Shown: in pieces, positions 41,701-53,600 of the stretch
How the letters are laid out: each line of letters opens with the position of its first letter
Numbering within the stretch: position 1 is the first letter of the stretch
Assembly: GCF_004115265.2 (NCBI RefSeq)
Contig: NC_046286.1
Coordinates: 101,221,093 to 101,285,092 of the forward strand
DNA length: 64,000 nt
Direction: 5' to 3'
DNA from: Rhinolophus ferrumequinum
Lineage: Eukaryota; Chordata; Mammalia; Chiroptera; Rhinolophidae
Translations under genes and position numbers: made by a program
The notes under the pieces: generated by a model
The model's input: the letters and a program-made list of their open reading frames with translations, nothing else
Database searches by the model: none
Told to the model about the DNA's origin: nothing

Positions 41701-42153
41701 TCAAGTTTGAATGCAGTGTTTGGCCTGAGCAACTGGAAAGATGGAGTTGCTATTGATGTGCTTTATAAAGATTTTGGCTTCTGGTTTGAAGCCAGAGCTA
41801 CAGAAAACAGTGTTGTTGAAGAAAAACATTTGGCTGCTATGCAGTCCTTTGTCAACCTCTACTGTAAATCAGAGGAAAAATGACTGATCTGTGTCCCAGA
41901 GCCATTCTGACCTCGGGAGGCAGAAGTTCGCTGTTGGTGCTGAGAGAACCATGGGAAGTAATTAACATTGGAGTGAATAAAGTCAGGAAGAAAGAGGGGT
42001 GAGGCTGTGTGTCAGATCTTTCAAACCGGCGTGGTATGCACACAGCCTGCCCGCACCCCCAGGCCACTGACATTGTCGTTGTCTTGCAGAGTCTGTGGCA
42101 TAGTCACCACCTGGGCCCTTGTGGCGTTTCTTCTGGGAAGACCTCGCCCCTGA
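26734..42153 (+). CDS. PNLDC1: piRNA 3'-end trimming exonuclease (PARN-like), complete, 19 exons
   Basis: Germline 3'-5' exonuclease that trims pre-piRNA 3' ends on mitochondria-associated PIWI complexes. Exons: 26734-26809, 27227-27284, 27573-27646, 29149-29188, 29780-29903, 30078-30166, 31449-31549, 33067-33143, 33298-33441, 33961-34030, 35702-35787, 37011-37066, 37880-37944, 38437-38490, 38676-38718, 40203-40302, 40618-40793, 40904-41002, 42090-42153. Phases agree throughout: 1596 nt = 531 aa, the human length. The CAF1/DEDD motif DIEF (D28, E30) supplies the first two metal ligands; VGHNMMMDLLHLH is the third conserved block; HEAAYDAFLCG lies further on. The C terminus ends in a hydrophobic segment (VCGIVTTWALVAFLLG), the expected membrane anchor. 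The 40-nt exon 4 was found from its protein match. The exon 15/16 joint is locally divergent from human. Confidence 0.96.
27935..28235 (-). repeat. L1/HAL1-type LINE fragment (PNLDC1 intron 3)
   Basis: Reverse LINE text: 'tttgttcattttgggcagtggtatagtatttc', 'tgaatctattgactca', 'ctagcggtagaattgcagagtggaagagtatatg', 'ttgtgttgccaaactatccctcc'. Confidence 0.6.
28394..28600. mobile_element. hAT-Charlie (MER58-like) element (PNLDC1 intron 3)
   Basis: 'ctgtaaaaggctagacagtaaatattttaggttttgcaggcc' through 'caactttatttataaaaacaggcc' to 'actgaccctt'. Same family as the split copy at 20733-22000. Non-coding. Confidence 0.75.
28627..28648 (+). repeat. (GT)n microsatellite
   Basis: Short pure GT run in PNLDC1 intron 3. 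Confidence 0.9.
29389..29418 (+). repeat. G-run cluster, G-quadruplex-capable
   Basis: Several runs of three or more G within 30 bp of PNLDC1 intron 4, on the transcribed (RNA-like) strand. Confidence 0.7.
31881..32880. mobile_element. Old hAT element, about 1 kb (PNLDC1 intron 7)
   Basis: Starts 'gtggttgtcaggcctggtctgtgggcccc..tctctgagacccttt'. It includes transposase-derived text 'aaaacttgcatctgccccatgagctcgacg' and 'gatgagatcagtggccatgttgacaagtgt', and ends near 'tctttggagtcctcaatttaagagta'. Diverged, without a long open frame. hAT superfamily; subfamily not named. Confidence 0.65.
34565..34750 (+). repeat. MIR SINE (PNLDC1 intron 10)
   Basis: 'gtggtgcagcagttaggagccatgctt', 'caagttacgttaacgtacccgtctcagtttcc', 'tgggattaaatgagctaatgtacagagaac'. 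Confidence 0.75.
36145..36290. mobile_element. MER5A-like hAT-Charlie fragment (PNLDC1 intron 11)
   Basis: 'cagccttgagagcccattagaatcacctgggaagct', followed by 'cctgaagctcacaggtgac', fits MER5A. Confidence 0.65.
37099..37274. mobile_element. MER20 (hAT-Charlie) element (PNLDC1 intron 12)
   Basis: 'gtgctactggcatctagtgagtagaggccaggatgc' and 'gctgaggttgagaaaccctg' are diagnostic MER20 text; it starts 'gcagggattccctgtct'. Confidence 0.8.
41133..41780 (-). repeat. LINE-2 fragment (PNLDC1 intron 18)
   Basis: 'tttattgagcatctgctgtactgggcactgtcgtaggttctaggg', 'cttacagagctcacactgcagtgggag', then 'gcaaggagaggaggc...gagtgggtcccgaccgcatggagggccgtgg', 'ttttcagcagaggaaagacacctggctctgtgttg'. Reads as the reverse L2 3' end. 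Confidence 0.7.
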
Positions 42154-42360
42154 TGCGGCGAGGCTGTCTACAGCTAGGTCCCATCTCCGCGCCTCTCTGG
42201 GACGGCCATCCTGGGTGGTTTGTGTGACTCCTACTGGCAGATGGAACTGTATGGTCCTTACAAGGAATTTTGTTGTTTTGAATGAGAAATTCTGTAAATA
42301 TTATCAGTGATAAAGAAATCCTCGGATCTGATACCTTTGTGGCTGAAATGTTTTTTTTCT
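42154..42360 (+). other. PNLDC1: Probable PNLDC1 3' UTR
   Basis: Sequence after the stop codon. The only hexamer close by is a weak GATAAA variant at about 42309-42314; a full AATAAA is seen near 42785. Which one is used cannot be told from sequence. Confidence 0.4.
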
Positions 42361-43841
42361 ATCGCTGATTGGGGAGCAGTCCCCACATCTGGGAATTGAA
42401 TGTTCCAGAGTGTCTTATAAACAGACAGTGTAGGAGCTGGACACCAAATGAACAAAAGGCTACGTTGTTTCTGGGAGAGAAATTAATGGCCAGCAGCTGG
42501 TAGAGGATTAGGCCCGAGAAGTGGCCCAAGTTTAGTAAAGAAAGAAGTGAAGCCAAGTGTCCATGTGCATTGGTGATGCTTTTGATAAATGTTCTAAACC
42601 ATAAAATGTCAATATTCACTTTAGAAACAACAAAATTACCCATACCATAGAGTCGAGGTATAATCAAATATTGTTTTACTATATTATCAAATCTTACCTA
42701 ATTTCACTTACATCATTTATTATAAGCATTCATTTAAGTCATCTCAAATGTTTTGTGTAATTAAGGGTAAAAACAAAGTAGTAAATAAATATGGATGGAC
42801 ATTTCTTGCAACTGCATCTCTAGGCTACCCCTTCCTTTCCTTGTAGCGATTTAACTGCTGTGGGAACAGGACTAATATTCCTACTGTGATAGGTGGGGAA
42901 GGGAAAGGACGGGGACCGTCAGGAACCCTCTGCTTATTTGGCCAGGTCGGGAGTCCTGTTTGCCTGAGGGCCTGAAGGCCCTACCTCCCACTCCTGGAAG
43001 AAATGGGTCATTTCACCTTCAGGATTGCCAGTCTCTAGTTTTGAACCAGATACTCTGCTTTTGTGTTTTCTGCCTGAGAAATGCATTGACAAAACGCAAT
43101 ATAGATAAATATGAGAGTTTACTTTGTGTGTGTGAAATTTTAAGCGATTTTGTCTAATATTTTGTTTAAGTCACATGGCATCCCCAGTGTCAGGACCTGT
43201 GGAAGTCTCGAGGGTCATTCTGCATTTTCCGTTACCACATGTTCCTGGTGGGAAGCAAGCTGGGGCTTCACGGGACACTTGACAGAACCTCCTCCTTTGT
43301 TCTCTGCTCCCTGGAGAGCTGGGCCCCGCAAGGCTTCGTTTGTGCTGTGCCTTGGAGATCTTCCTTGGGAACTCCAAAGACAAGATGAAACGGAACAAGA
43401 ATATAAGGTGTGCTTTAGTTTTCAGAGCTCTCTTTACATCGTGATAACTTCAGCTTGCTTGCCCTTTTGTCAGGTCTCTGAAGTGATAGAGAACAAGGCC
43501 ACGTCTCAGTGCCCCCAAAGGGAGAAAGGGACATTGTAATTGGATGTCATCATTGTCAGTCATCTTGGGGCTTAAAAGAGGGAGACAAGTCACCTCGTGG
43601 GAGAGGAGCAGTGGCTGGGCTCGGTCCACCTTTGTCCACCTTGGTAAGGTGGGTAGCACTCCGATATCTGCTTGGACCTTTGGACAACTCAAGTTTAAAT
43701 ATGGATGAGAGGGCGTAGGAAGCAGTGTGAGTGAGATCTGAACACTGTAATGTTACCCTGAGTAGAAAACAAAGGGACTTCATTAAAAATCCCGTGTGAG
43801 CATGGCCTCTAAGAAATTCAGAGTTTTTTAGTCACTGACTT
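42361..43841. other. Intergenic, nothing recognised
   Basis: No gene or clear repeat. Contains an AATAAA near 42785 that could be an alternative PNLDC1 end. Confidence 0.5.
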
Positions 43842-44248
43842 TTTTTTTTAATTTTATTTTTTTGTGTTAGTTTCAGGTGTACAAAACAATGTAATAGTTA
43901 GACATTTATCATTTATATCCCTCACACAGTGATAGCCCTCCTCCCCCATCCACTAGCCCTCTGACATCACACACAGCCATTACATTTCCACTGTCTCTGT
44001 TCCTAATGCTGAACTCCACTTCTTGTAACTATATATGTATTTAAACTTGTATTTGACATTCATTATTGTTCAGCTTCAGCTTCAGGTGTACAGTGCAGTG
44101 ATCAGGCATCTACATCATCCCTGAGGTGGTCTCCCTAATAAGACAAGTGTCCATCGGATACCCTACAAAATCTTTACAGTATTATTGATTACATTCCCCA
44201 GATTGACTTTCGTATCCCCATAGCAATCTTGTGGTTACCAATTGAGTC
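43842..44248 (-). repeat. L1-derived 3' fragment (intergenic)
   Basis: 'gttagtttcaggtgtacaaaacaatgtaatagttagacattta' and 'gtattattgattacattccccagattgactttcgtatcccca' resemble the reverse L1 3' region. It starts with a T-rich tract, as expected for a reversed poly(A) tail. Confidence 0.6.
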
Positions 44249-46799
44249 ACTGACTTTTTAAAATAGCCTATTTAACTAATTTGGGGTCTGCCAAGGTAAA
44301 GGAATCTTCCCTGGTTTGGGGGAGCAAATTCCCCTAAAATAATAATTCAAGAGAGAACAAAAATCCAACTTCCTGTAGAAGCAGGGAGACAGTAGAATAA
44401 AAATAATCACTGGAAGAATTTCCATTTTTTGAAAACCTAAATCACCACTTGATGGCACCAAACAATAAGAAACCCAAAGGGCTTCTACTCGCCTCCTGGT
44501 GGCGTCATTTAAAACTCCATTCTCCCCAGATATGAGGGACGGATGCTATTTTGTGAACTGTGTTTGTTTTGTTCTTGGGAGAGCTTGTCCTTGACTCTTC
44601 CCCTGCCTGGGACAGACCTCTGCCCAGGCTGCAGTTTTAAACAGTTTAAACAATGATCGCTGCGACAATTAAGAGGTTTCCTGGGGCTTGAAGGCAGAGC
44701 TCTGAATGTCCGTGGTCTGACCTGGAGGGCTGAGACGTGGAGTATCTGTTTTCAGATAGACTGTGGACGTGGAGGGGCTGATGCCGGCCATGAAGTCTCT
44801 ATGGGAGATGAGCTGGGCATACGGCCTGGGGAGGGAAGGGGGCTAGAATGTGGGAAACTTGACCCCATGTTTAAACCCCAGGGGGTGGATAGCCCAGGAG
44901 AGGTGGTCCTGCTTTGCTTCCTGCCTGGGACCCTGGGTGGAGGGGTCAGGGGGCGCCCTGTGCAGTACCAGGGGTGGCAGAGGTGGGCCAGGCAGTGCAG
45001 TCGTGTGTCCCTCAGCAGCCTGGGATGGCCTCCTGCCTTGTGCAGGGCTGAGAGAAGCACTTAGGTTACTGCTGGGGACGGAGGTGGGATGGAGCGAGAT
45101 GTCCTCTAGCCTCGTTGGGAGGGTGCTGCAGAGGCCAGAGGCCAGCAGCTGGGTGCCAGCTTTGGGGAGGGCAGTGGCAGGTAATCCGCCTCCACAGGTG
45201 CCCTGAAGCCTTGCTTCCCAGGTGCTGTTCCCAGCCCAGGCTGAGCTGCGGGATGCTGGGCAAATGGGACTCTGCTGACAGCCCACTTGGGCTCAGGGGT
45301 GTCCCATCAGCCTTGCTGACCCTTCCTCGTGTGCAGGCGGCCAGGACCCGTCCACCAGCCATCCTTCCTGTCCCTTCGCGCAGTGTCAGATCTGCTCTCC
45401 CGGCCTGCTGCTCTCTTCCGTTCTCTCACAGGTGTTGCCCCCAGTCCTGTCTTGCACGTCACTCCTACCTTGTGTTGGACTCCTAGGGACTGGCTCGCAC
45501 ACCCCCTAAAGCCATGAGGTCCCATAAGCCAGACATAGGACAAATACTGCGTGAGTCCACTTCCATGCGGTGCATAGCGCAGTGAACTCGTAGGGACAGA
45601 AAGCAGATTTGAGGTTCCTGGGGGCTGGGGAGGGAGGAGTGGAGAGTCAGTGTTTGGTGGGGACAGAGTTTCGGGTTGGGAAGCTGCAAAAGGTCTGGAG
45701 ATGGACGGTGGTGACATTTGCACAATAATGTGATTGTACTTAATACCGCTGAACTGTGCAGTTAAAGAATGGTTAAAATGGTCAATTTTATGGCGGTTTT
45801 TTGGTGGTAAAATATCTACAACAAGCTATCAAATTGTTATATAAAATACGTTCTAGCCTTCTGCCTTGATAAGTACACTTCTGTAATGACTGGAAGACCA
45901 GGTTCAAGTTTAGAATGCTTGGACCGCATGGAGTTCTGTGATGGAACACGGCCACCCTGGAGAGCTGGCCCTGGCCCTTGTCCAGCCCTCTTCTCTTCCT
46001 GCATTTGGCCCTGGCCGTCCCCATGCGGGGCCTCACCCACATGTGTGGGTGCCCCTGTGGCACATCTGAATGTTGTGCGCATCCTCTGCGAACAGCCGCC
46101 TCTCAGCCCAGGGGTACCTACGGGCAGTGTGATCACCACCGAGGGCAGCCCAGGGCCACGTCCTGTACAGGCCCTGGGAGCAGCAGCTCCATGTGTTTGG
46201 CCCAGAGAACCAGGGTCCGGGGCACCCAGAGCATGACATCCGGGGGAGGGCGACAGCGTGCAGGCAGGCCCGTGGCCTGCGTCCCACGGACCTGTGGGTG
46301 GGACGTGATGGAGGTGGGCCACTGCGGGCCTTTCAAGTATGGGGCACAGGGCAGGGGCCCCACTTAATCAGGCCTCGTGCAGTATTGAATAGCTAGGGGC
46401 ACATGCTATCTGCGCTAAGGATTGCGGTGGGGCTGGAGAGGCCTTTAAAACCTGGCGTGGATCTTCGTCTCTCCTGTGGGTCACCCAGAAGCCAGACGTC
46501 TTCGCACACGGTTGGCGTAGGGTGTGGATTCCCCGCCACATGATAGGCTCACGTTCCTGACCTTGCTTCCTGTGGGCTGTGGGCGTTTGATGTTGGCATG
46601 GCCGGCCGTATTTGTCTGGGTCTGACCGCCTCAGCTGCTGGTGACCAGGGTGCAGGGACACAGAGTCCTCTCTGGCGGGGGTGGGATTCGGGAGACTGAG
46701 AGCCCAGGGCAGCAGGACGGGCGCTAACAGTGCATTGGGCTCTGGGTGCCGGTGGCCGTGGGGGAGCAACTGAGTCACCCGTGGCGGAGGCATCTGCAG
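44249..46799. other. Intergenic, GC-rich unassigned sequence
   Basis: Except for the L1M fragment at 45505-45830, no repeat or gene recognised. Many overlapping open frames in 44750-46800 are explained by high GC content; none has a familiar domain. Confidence 0.45.
45505..45830 (+). repeat. L1M 3' fragment (intergenic)
   Basis: 'aagccagacataggacaaatactgcgtgagtccact', 'ggtctggagatggacggtggtgac', 'gctgaactgtgcagttaaagaatggttaaaatgg' are L1M-type 3' text, shared with 47110-47625. Confidence 0.75.
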
Positions 46800-46990
46800 C
46801 ATCGACGGAACCCATTCTGCACGATTTTAGCATCATGCAGTTGTTTTTGGCATCCTGACTTAGCCTGGATTATTCTGTCCTGGAGATTCTGTCCTGGAGC
46901 TAGCTAATATTTTTTTAATAAATCCCCTTTCTACTCAAATTAGCTGGAGCCTATTTTTGTTGTTTGTAGTTAACCCTAAATGATACAGGT
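46800..46990 (+). repeat. Possible old LTR 3'-end fragment
   Basis: The ending 'caaattagctggagcc...ttgttgtttgtagttaaccctaaatgatacag', with an upstream AATAAA, looks like the 3' end of an old LTR of the MLT/MER type. Family not assigned, fragment only, old. Confidence 0.35.
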
Positions 46991-47109
46991 CCCTTGGCAC
47001 AAGTAGCGTTTAGGGCCAGAAATATCTGCAGAGTACCTTCTCGGCAGTTTTAGGTGACGTATACCAAACTGTTGACTCCAAAAGCGTTCCGGAAAACTAG
47101 ATGGGAAGA

Positions 47110-47625
47110 AGGGCGTTTGGGCATTGATTGATGAGCCTGTGCCCCTAGTGTAGCATTCGTAAAAGTGATGTCCTCCAACAACCCAGGTGTCCATCAGTGG
47201 ATGAATGGATGAACAAATGTGCGACAGACCCTTTCCATTCCATACCATAGAATAATACGCAGCCTTTAAAAGGAGTAGAGTTCTGACAGATGCTGTGACA
47301 TTGGTGAACCTTGGAGGCATCACGCTAAGTGAAATAAGCCAGACACAGAAGAACAAACCCTGTATGATTCCACTTACATGAGGGACCTGGAGTAGTCAAC
47401 ACTGTAGGGGCAGAGAGCAGATTCGAGGCTTTCAGGGGTTGGGGAGGGGGGTGGTGTTTAACGGGGACAGAGTTGCAGTTTGGGAAGGTGGAAAAGGTCT
47501 GGAGATGGACGGTGGCAATGGTTGCACAGCAATGTGATTGGACTTAGTGCTGCTAAACTGTACACTTAAAAATGGTTAAAATGGTAAATGTTGTGGTATA
47601 TATATTTTAACATAAAAAATTACAT
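47110..47625 (+). repeat. L1M 3' fragment (intergenic)
   Basis: 'caacccaggtgtccatcagtggatgaatggatgaacaaatg', 'gtgaaataagccagacacagaa', 'ggagatggacggtggcaatggttgcacagcaatgtg', ending 'acttaaaaatggttaaaatggtaaatg'. Old L1M-type copy. Confidence 0.8.
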
Positions 47626-48961
47626 GCACAAAAAAGTCCCCCAAAGGACAGTTTTGTGTATCAGAGTCTGTCTGAGAGCAAGACTGGAACCCTATATCAA
47701 ATTAGACTTCCTAGTGCTCAAGGCAGCCCTTATATAAACGGGGTGCAGCATAGGAGAATGGGGTCATCTTTGTGGTGAGGACGATAGTGGGCCCTTTACA
47801 TAGCTGCTCACTGGACCAGAACAGGTGCTCACGGTCCGAGGCGGTCGGCCACGTTACCTGCCTGAGCTCAGGATTCAGTGTGACGGAGCTGCCGCAGTGA
47901 ACAGGTGCCGGTCCTGCAGGTCTCATGTATGGATCACTGACACTTCCCCGAGAAGGGCTCCAGCTTGGACACGGGCCCGCAGATATTCCTGCTGCAAGCC
48001 TGACTGAGGAGTCACGGCTGAGAGCTCCACGCACCAGGCAGGACAGGAGATGGCAGCCAGCGCCGGTGGGTGGTCCTGCGCGGAGGGAATCACCAAACAA
48101 AGAGCAAAGCTTTGTCTCCAAGGGCCTCCTACGTAGAATGCATTGTTGACATGGGCACTTCAGAGCCAGGTGCCAGGTGGGTGGCAAACAACTGGTTTTT
48201 CCTCTTGAGAAACATTCACGCATCTAGAGGCATCAAATGATGTCTGTAGACTTCTGGGAAAGCACAAGTTTGGTACAAGATGCTAGGATGTGGCCACTCT
48301 GAGCACATAGGGCCTGCTGTACGTAGACGAGTAGGATTGACCGCGGGGCCACTTGGCTGTAGGCTCTTCAGAGCAGGATGTGAGGGGCGTTGCTGTGCCC
48401 AGGCCATTGTCCCTGGGGCAGGCGTTGGTGTCCTCCCAGGTCGCCCGTCGTGCATTCTCCCTGGTCCAGAATTCCAACATTTCACAGTATGGAATCCTCT
48501 CATGTTCGGGTGATGCACAGGGCACGTACCTCAGCTGGGGAAGGGCAGAAATCTAGAACCGTCCACTCGGCACTCCCAAGGTGGCCTCAACTGGGGAGAT
48601 TTAACTGAACTGCTAAAAATGTTGGGCACTAGCTTGTCCATATGTCTCTGGAGGCAGTGCCACAAGACTTCTCGTGTTGGGGAACTAGGCTGCCGACGTC
48701 TGTCTGGAAAGAGCCGAGACACAGGAAACGTGATCCAGTGGCTGCTGATTTCAGAAACACACGAACTGCCACAAATAGCCAGTGACACACCATGGAGCAC
48801 CTCAGACTGGAAGAGGCACCGGCTGGATGACGGATGAAGGCTTTGGTGCTGACGAAGGGCAGCGAGCTGCTGGGAGCCCAGGGCTTGGTCAAAACGGCCA
48901 TCTGCTGAGACCCCTTGGTCTTGTCTCAGAACAGTTTAGGTCCTTACCCTAACTGGCCATT
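47626..48961. other. Intergenic, unassigned, possibly an old repeat
   Basis: Moderately GC-rich and single-copy in the window, lying between an L1M fragment and an MLT1A LTR. It could be internal sequence of an old element, but I cannot match it to a family. No gene recognised. Confidence 0.35.
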
Positions 48962-49332
48962 GTTATGGACTGAATTGTGTCCCCCGCAGATTCATATGTT
49001 GAAGCCCTAAGCCCCAGCACCTCAGAATATGACTGTATTCGGAGACTGGGCCTTTAAAAAAGTGATTAAATTAAAATGAAGCCATCGGGGTGGCCTAATC
49101 CAGTATGATTGGTGTCCTTATAAGAAGAGGAGATCAGGACACAGACACACGCAGAAGGACACAGGGAGAAGACGGCCGTCTGCACGCCAAGGAGAGAGGC
49201 CTCAGAAGGAGCCAACCCTGCTGACACCTTGTGTCATACTTCCAGCCTCCAGGACTGTGAGAAAAAAAACTGCTGTTCTTTCAGCCACCCAGTCTGTGGC
49301 ACTTTGTTATAGCTGCCCTACCAAACGAATAT
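48962..49332 (+). repeat. MLT1A-type LTR (ERVL-MaLR), solitary
   Basis: Starts TGTTATGGACTGAATTGTGT and runs through the typical 'cccagtctgtggcactttgtta' end. A MaLR long terminal repeat of about 370 bp, without a recognisable internal region. Family age is roughly that of early placental mammals. Fossil. Confidence 0.85.
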
Positions 49333-50039
49333 ACCCATGGAAAGTAGGGGAGGAGAGGAAACTAGGGCAAAATTGCATAATCCACAGAGAAAACCCTGCC
49401 TATGAGGGGGCATCCTTGGAGCGTGCCAATCAGATAGGGTTGGCCATTCAGAGGTCCTGACAGCTTTCCCAGAAGGTCTAAGCTTCTGCTCCTCCTTGGG
49501 GAGTCCGGGGCTGGGCAGTTGTCTGCCACAGTGGGGAGGGAGGGACCTCTGACCTGTGCATCAGGAAGTGGAGCCAGAGTGCGTGTGGGCCAAGGGCAGG
49601 GCTAAGAGCCCCTGGGCACAGGGTGGGCACAGGGTGGGCACAAGCGGAAGGGGTCACACAGCCTCTTGCTGGTGTGTGTGCTGGGACATGGGAAAACAGC
49701 TCTGGAGAAAGAGTTTGGGGACGTGTCGCAGCTCCTCTCTTGTTGGGGAAACCTGGGATAGGACAAAAAGATTTTCTAATATTCCCCTGAAGGCTCCTCC
49801 TCAGCCCTCATTGCTCAACATAATTATCTACTGGTATTACAGCGGGAAAAAAAGGCTGCAATTTCCCAAGATGGAAAGATCAGGCGCATATTTGCAGAGC
49901 AATTTTTCCACTGACAGTGGCTGGAAAAACGGTAACAGGCTGGGAAGAAGCAGAAGTAGAACCACATGGACCAGGCAGGGAGTTGGGGGCATGTGCTGGG
50001 GGTCCTGGGAGTGCGGGGGCTGCCTGGGTAACACTTAGC
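49333..50039. other. Intergenic between two MaLR LTR pieces
   Basis: No clear MaLR internal motif and no gene. It has a short tandem GGGCACAGGGT-type duplication near 49615-49640. Confidence 0.4.
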
Positions 50040-50157
50040 TGCGAGACACCTTGATTTTGGACTTCTGGACTCCAGAACTGTGAGAGAATCCACCCCTGGT
50101 GTTTTAAGCTGCCCAGCCTGTGGACTTGGTTGCGGCAGTCCCGGGAAACTGATACAG
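50040..50157 (+). repeat. MLT1-type LTR 3' fragment (ERVL-MaLR)
   Basis: Contains 'accttgattttggacttctgg' and 'ccagaactgtgagagaatcc', ending 'gaaactgatacagt'. Only the 3' third of an old MaLR LTR; fossil, more diverged than the copy at 48962. Confidence 0.7.
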
Positions 50158-50394
50158 TACACACACCATGCCACCCACAACGCATTCCCTTTCTGCTGTC
50201 TCTATCCCACCGGCCAAGAAGAATTTGTTGAGCCCTGTTTTTTCCTTTTTTTCCTTTTTTTTTTTTTTTTTTACTGCATGTATTATAAAAACAACTGAAT
50301 GACTTATTGAAAATATAGATCGAATTTCAAGTGACACATTCTCTGGGCCACCCCGGCACACCCCACTATAGCAGCAGAAGCAGCAACAGCAAAA

Positions 50395-50605
50395 CAAGAG
50401 CTAGGACTTCTGAGTACTTACTACGCGACCTTCCTACCTCTCCCCGGTTACTTCTCACACATCCTTATGTGTATGGCGTTGTCCCCATTTCACAGATGAA
50501 GAATCTGAGGTTTTGCGAACTTGAGTAACTGGCTCAAGGTCGACAGTGGTTATGTGGGATTGGGATTGAAACCCTGGGCAGTGTGAGCACAAAGCCTGTG
50601 GTGTT
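50395..50605 (-). repeat. MIR SINE (intergenic)
   Basis: 'ggacttctgagtacttactac', 'gtccccatttcacagatgaagaatctgagg', 'gtaactggctcaaggtcgacagtgg'. Confidence 0.75.
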
Positions 50606-53600
50606 CTATGCGCCCCCTCGTCCCCCCTGTCTCCTCCTTCCTTCTGAGTCCCTACCTTGTCCACAGGACCTCACGGTGTTAAGGTCTGCTCGGGGATGAA
50701 CATGGGGAACAGGCTTGCCCATATGTGTGACTGGATTGTCCCAGTGCAGTTTGAGGTATAAATGGCACAAGCAGCACTTAAAGACCCACCTTCTGGTAGC
50801 AGCAGGCAGTCAGATATCCTGTTCCAAGGCTCTCTGATGTACTGATGGGGAAAAAAATCTCTCAAATTTAGTCTTCCAGAAGGGCAGCTCCCAGGGTGGG
50901 GGCAGGCGCCTCCATCAGAGAAGCACTGAGTTGGATGGCATGGTCTCTCATTGAGACTATGCGCCCAGGTCAGGGAGAACACACGGCTGGAGGACCGTGC
51001 CTGAGGAGTCAGTCAGGAAAGGCTTCTGATCCTAGAACGCTGCTATTCTAGAACTTTCACTGCAGATTATTCCTTTACAGTTCCAGGGTATCAGAATACT
51101 GTAAGGGATGTGAGTGTAACTCTGATTAATGATGACGTCAGCTGAGGCTGGGCTTAGCTTGCCCTATATCACGAGGTCTCTGCCTACTACACATCACCTT
51201 TCCCCGTGGGTTCCAGGGATTCCCTGAGGGTTGGAAGTGCATGTCCCAGGGGTCACTCGTTTTACCTTGTTCATGGAGGCCTTCTTTCGTCATCATCCTC
51301 TCCTTCTCAGCACTTAGGACTCTACTTCTGTACCACAGTGCCCCTTCCCCCGCCCCCCACCTCAGGGTTTGGAAGACATAGTGGTCAGCATCTTCTGGCT
51401 CAGGATGGTGACGTGAGGTGACCTAACACATCCGTGTCAGCTTAGCACAAGGAGAAAATGTTCAATGGAAAATATTGAAAACCCCTTAATCTCATTTTGG
51501 CCAATAGTAAACCTCTCTCTCCAGCACATTCTCTAAGAAGAACACGAATATGGCGGGCTTACCCATCTTGTTTTTTTGGCTCACCTTTACATGGCGATGG
51601 GTCTGTGGAAATGAGGAATGAACAAACATTGAAAGACCAGGTCAATGACTGGGAGGGCCACACACCAAGTGGTCCATACTGACCCACTGGAAGTTGACTG
51701 GACTTTCCTCTTTATCCTGAGCAGTGATTCAAGTTGGGACAAAATTAAGGAGGTTGATTTTATTTATTTTGTCTAATTTACACTGTTGTAGACTGAATAT
51801 TTTTATTTTTTCCTGATAGAATTTGTGTAACTAAGCAGAGGGTAACTGGGTAGCTCTAACATAGCTACAGTTGCCAGAAACCCAGCTATTATTTTGTTGG
51901 CTACAGACGCTGAGTGTTCCTCCTGAGGGCGCCGTATGGATATTGACTTACCAAGAATGAGCCCCGTTGATGGAATTCAGGTTGTACAGGTTGCTTTCAG
52001 ACAACTAGTTGGATACATTTTCATCTTTGTAATCTGCCATCAAAATCATCTAGTAAGTGCATATTAGACCACGATAAGACACTCTGGTTTTACAAGAGTT
52101 AACAAGCCTTTACCCTCTAAAATACAACAGGCAGTAATGACAGAAGTTCCCCACACACCCGAAACAAATACAAGCCATCAGTGTGATAGCGTGTCATAGG
52201 CAGGCGAGGGTTTACTAGGGGCCACTTATGGTCAATCGGGACAGCTTGGTTCAGCGACACGCCAGCCTAGGGCGCTAGTAGGTCTGCTCTCCGTTACGTG
52301 GAGCCAGGCATTTATCAAACCATCTATCAGTGTTCAGCCCCTCGTCTTCTCAGCACTGTGCAAGGCCACACAAGGATGTGTAGATGCTGTTTTTGCCCCC
52401 AAATAACTTTCAGTTTAATTGGGGAAATCAGAGTAACACTGAAGAAACATGGGAAAACAAACCAATATTGAAAATTGTGGTGCCGATTCTAAACATAGTG
52501 GATTTATCCAACGTATCCTTTTGCTCGGCCAGTACTAAATGTGACGGGACAATGCCTCTGCCTCAAGGAGCTGTGTTTTGTGGGGAAAACAGACACAAAC
52601 AAGTAACTAATAATATATTGAATACGTGCTGTCATAGAATTTAGAGGACTCTTTTCTGCGTGGACCGAGAGTCACTGCTATGTAAGTTAGGCAATTGTAG
52701 TAGTCCTACTGTGAACTTACTACCATTTGGAGGTGACTTATTGTTTTCAGTCTCCTTGAGGACATGGTAGGTGAAAAAACATTGTTTGCCAAAATTCAGA
52801 GTCATGGCAGAAAAAGAACAATGAATACAAGTTTAATGGTGCCCAGATTTGATCTTTGACTAAATTAGTAATTTCAAACATTTTTCTTTTAAGTAACCAT
52901 GTGGTTTATTTCCAAAAGCAGGTTAAATATGTGTCTTCAGGCTTCCTAGCAGGAAAAAAAAAAAAGTTGACACGCTTTTTGGTGTTCAGTTGGCACAAAC
53001 ATTGGCTGCTTGTGGCTCAGGAGAAACTCAGCTACTCCTGGTGTAGAAATCTCCAAGAGTCTCGAGACTAGGTGGGGTGGGAAGTGTGCTAGCCAATTCC
53101 GACAGGAACGCAGTTTTGATCTTTTTATGACTCTTTTTTAAAGCCTCTAAATGCTAGCTGATGGATATCTCCAAAGGATAATTTAGAAATTACAGTCTTA
53201 TGAAGAGCCAACACAGTGCTGGCCAAGTATGCAAGGCTGAACCCAGGGTAATATTTAGAACAGCTAGAGGAATGGATAGACTCCATGTCCCAAGGCAATG
53301 CTCCAAAAATATTCTTTCTCACAACTGCATGTTTTCATGGTGTTTGGACAAGGGAGAGCACACGATTACAATCTAGGTAAGGAATCCAGAGGGCACAGTG
53401 TCTGTATAGCTGATTAGGTGCTGATTCACAGGGCAAGGAGACATTTCATTTATTAAAGTGAGGGAACCTGCTCAGTACTTGTGTCTATAAGGATGACCGC
53501 CATGCGTGCTCTCGCTGCCCCTTGGCACGGAGAGCCAGCTGTCTTTGATGAAGCACTGCTGGCCTCATTTTGGGTCATTTCACATTCTCCTCATCACTCG

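Noticed and set aside
47711-48223. 170-codon open frame on the minus strand
   Set aside because: No recognisable domain and sits in unassigned, probably repeat-derived DNA. Not supported as a gene.
48962-50157. The two MaLR LTR pieces as one element with internal region
   Set aside because: The second piece is only a 3' third, more diverged, and the DNA between them shows no MaLR internal text; treated as separate fossils.
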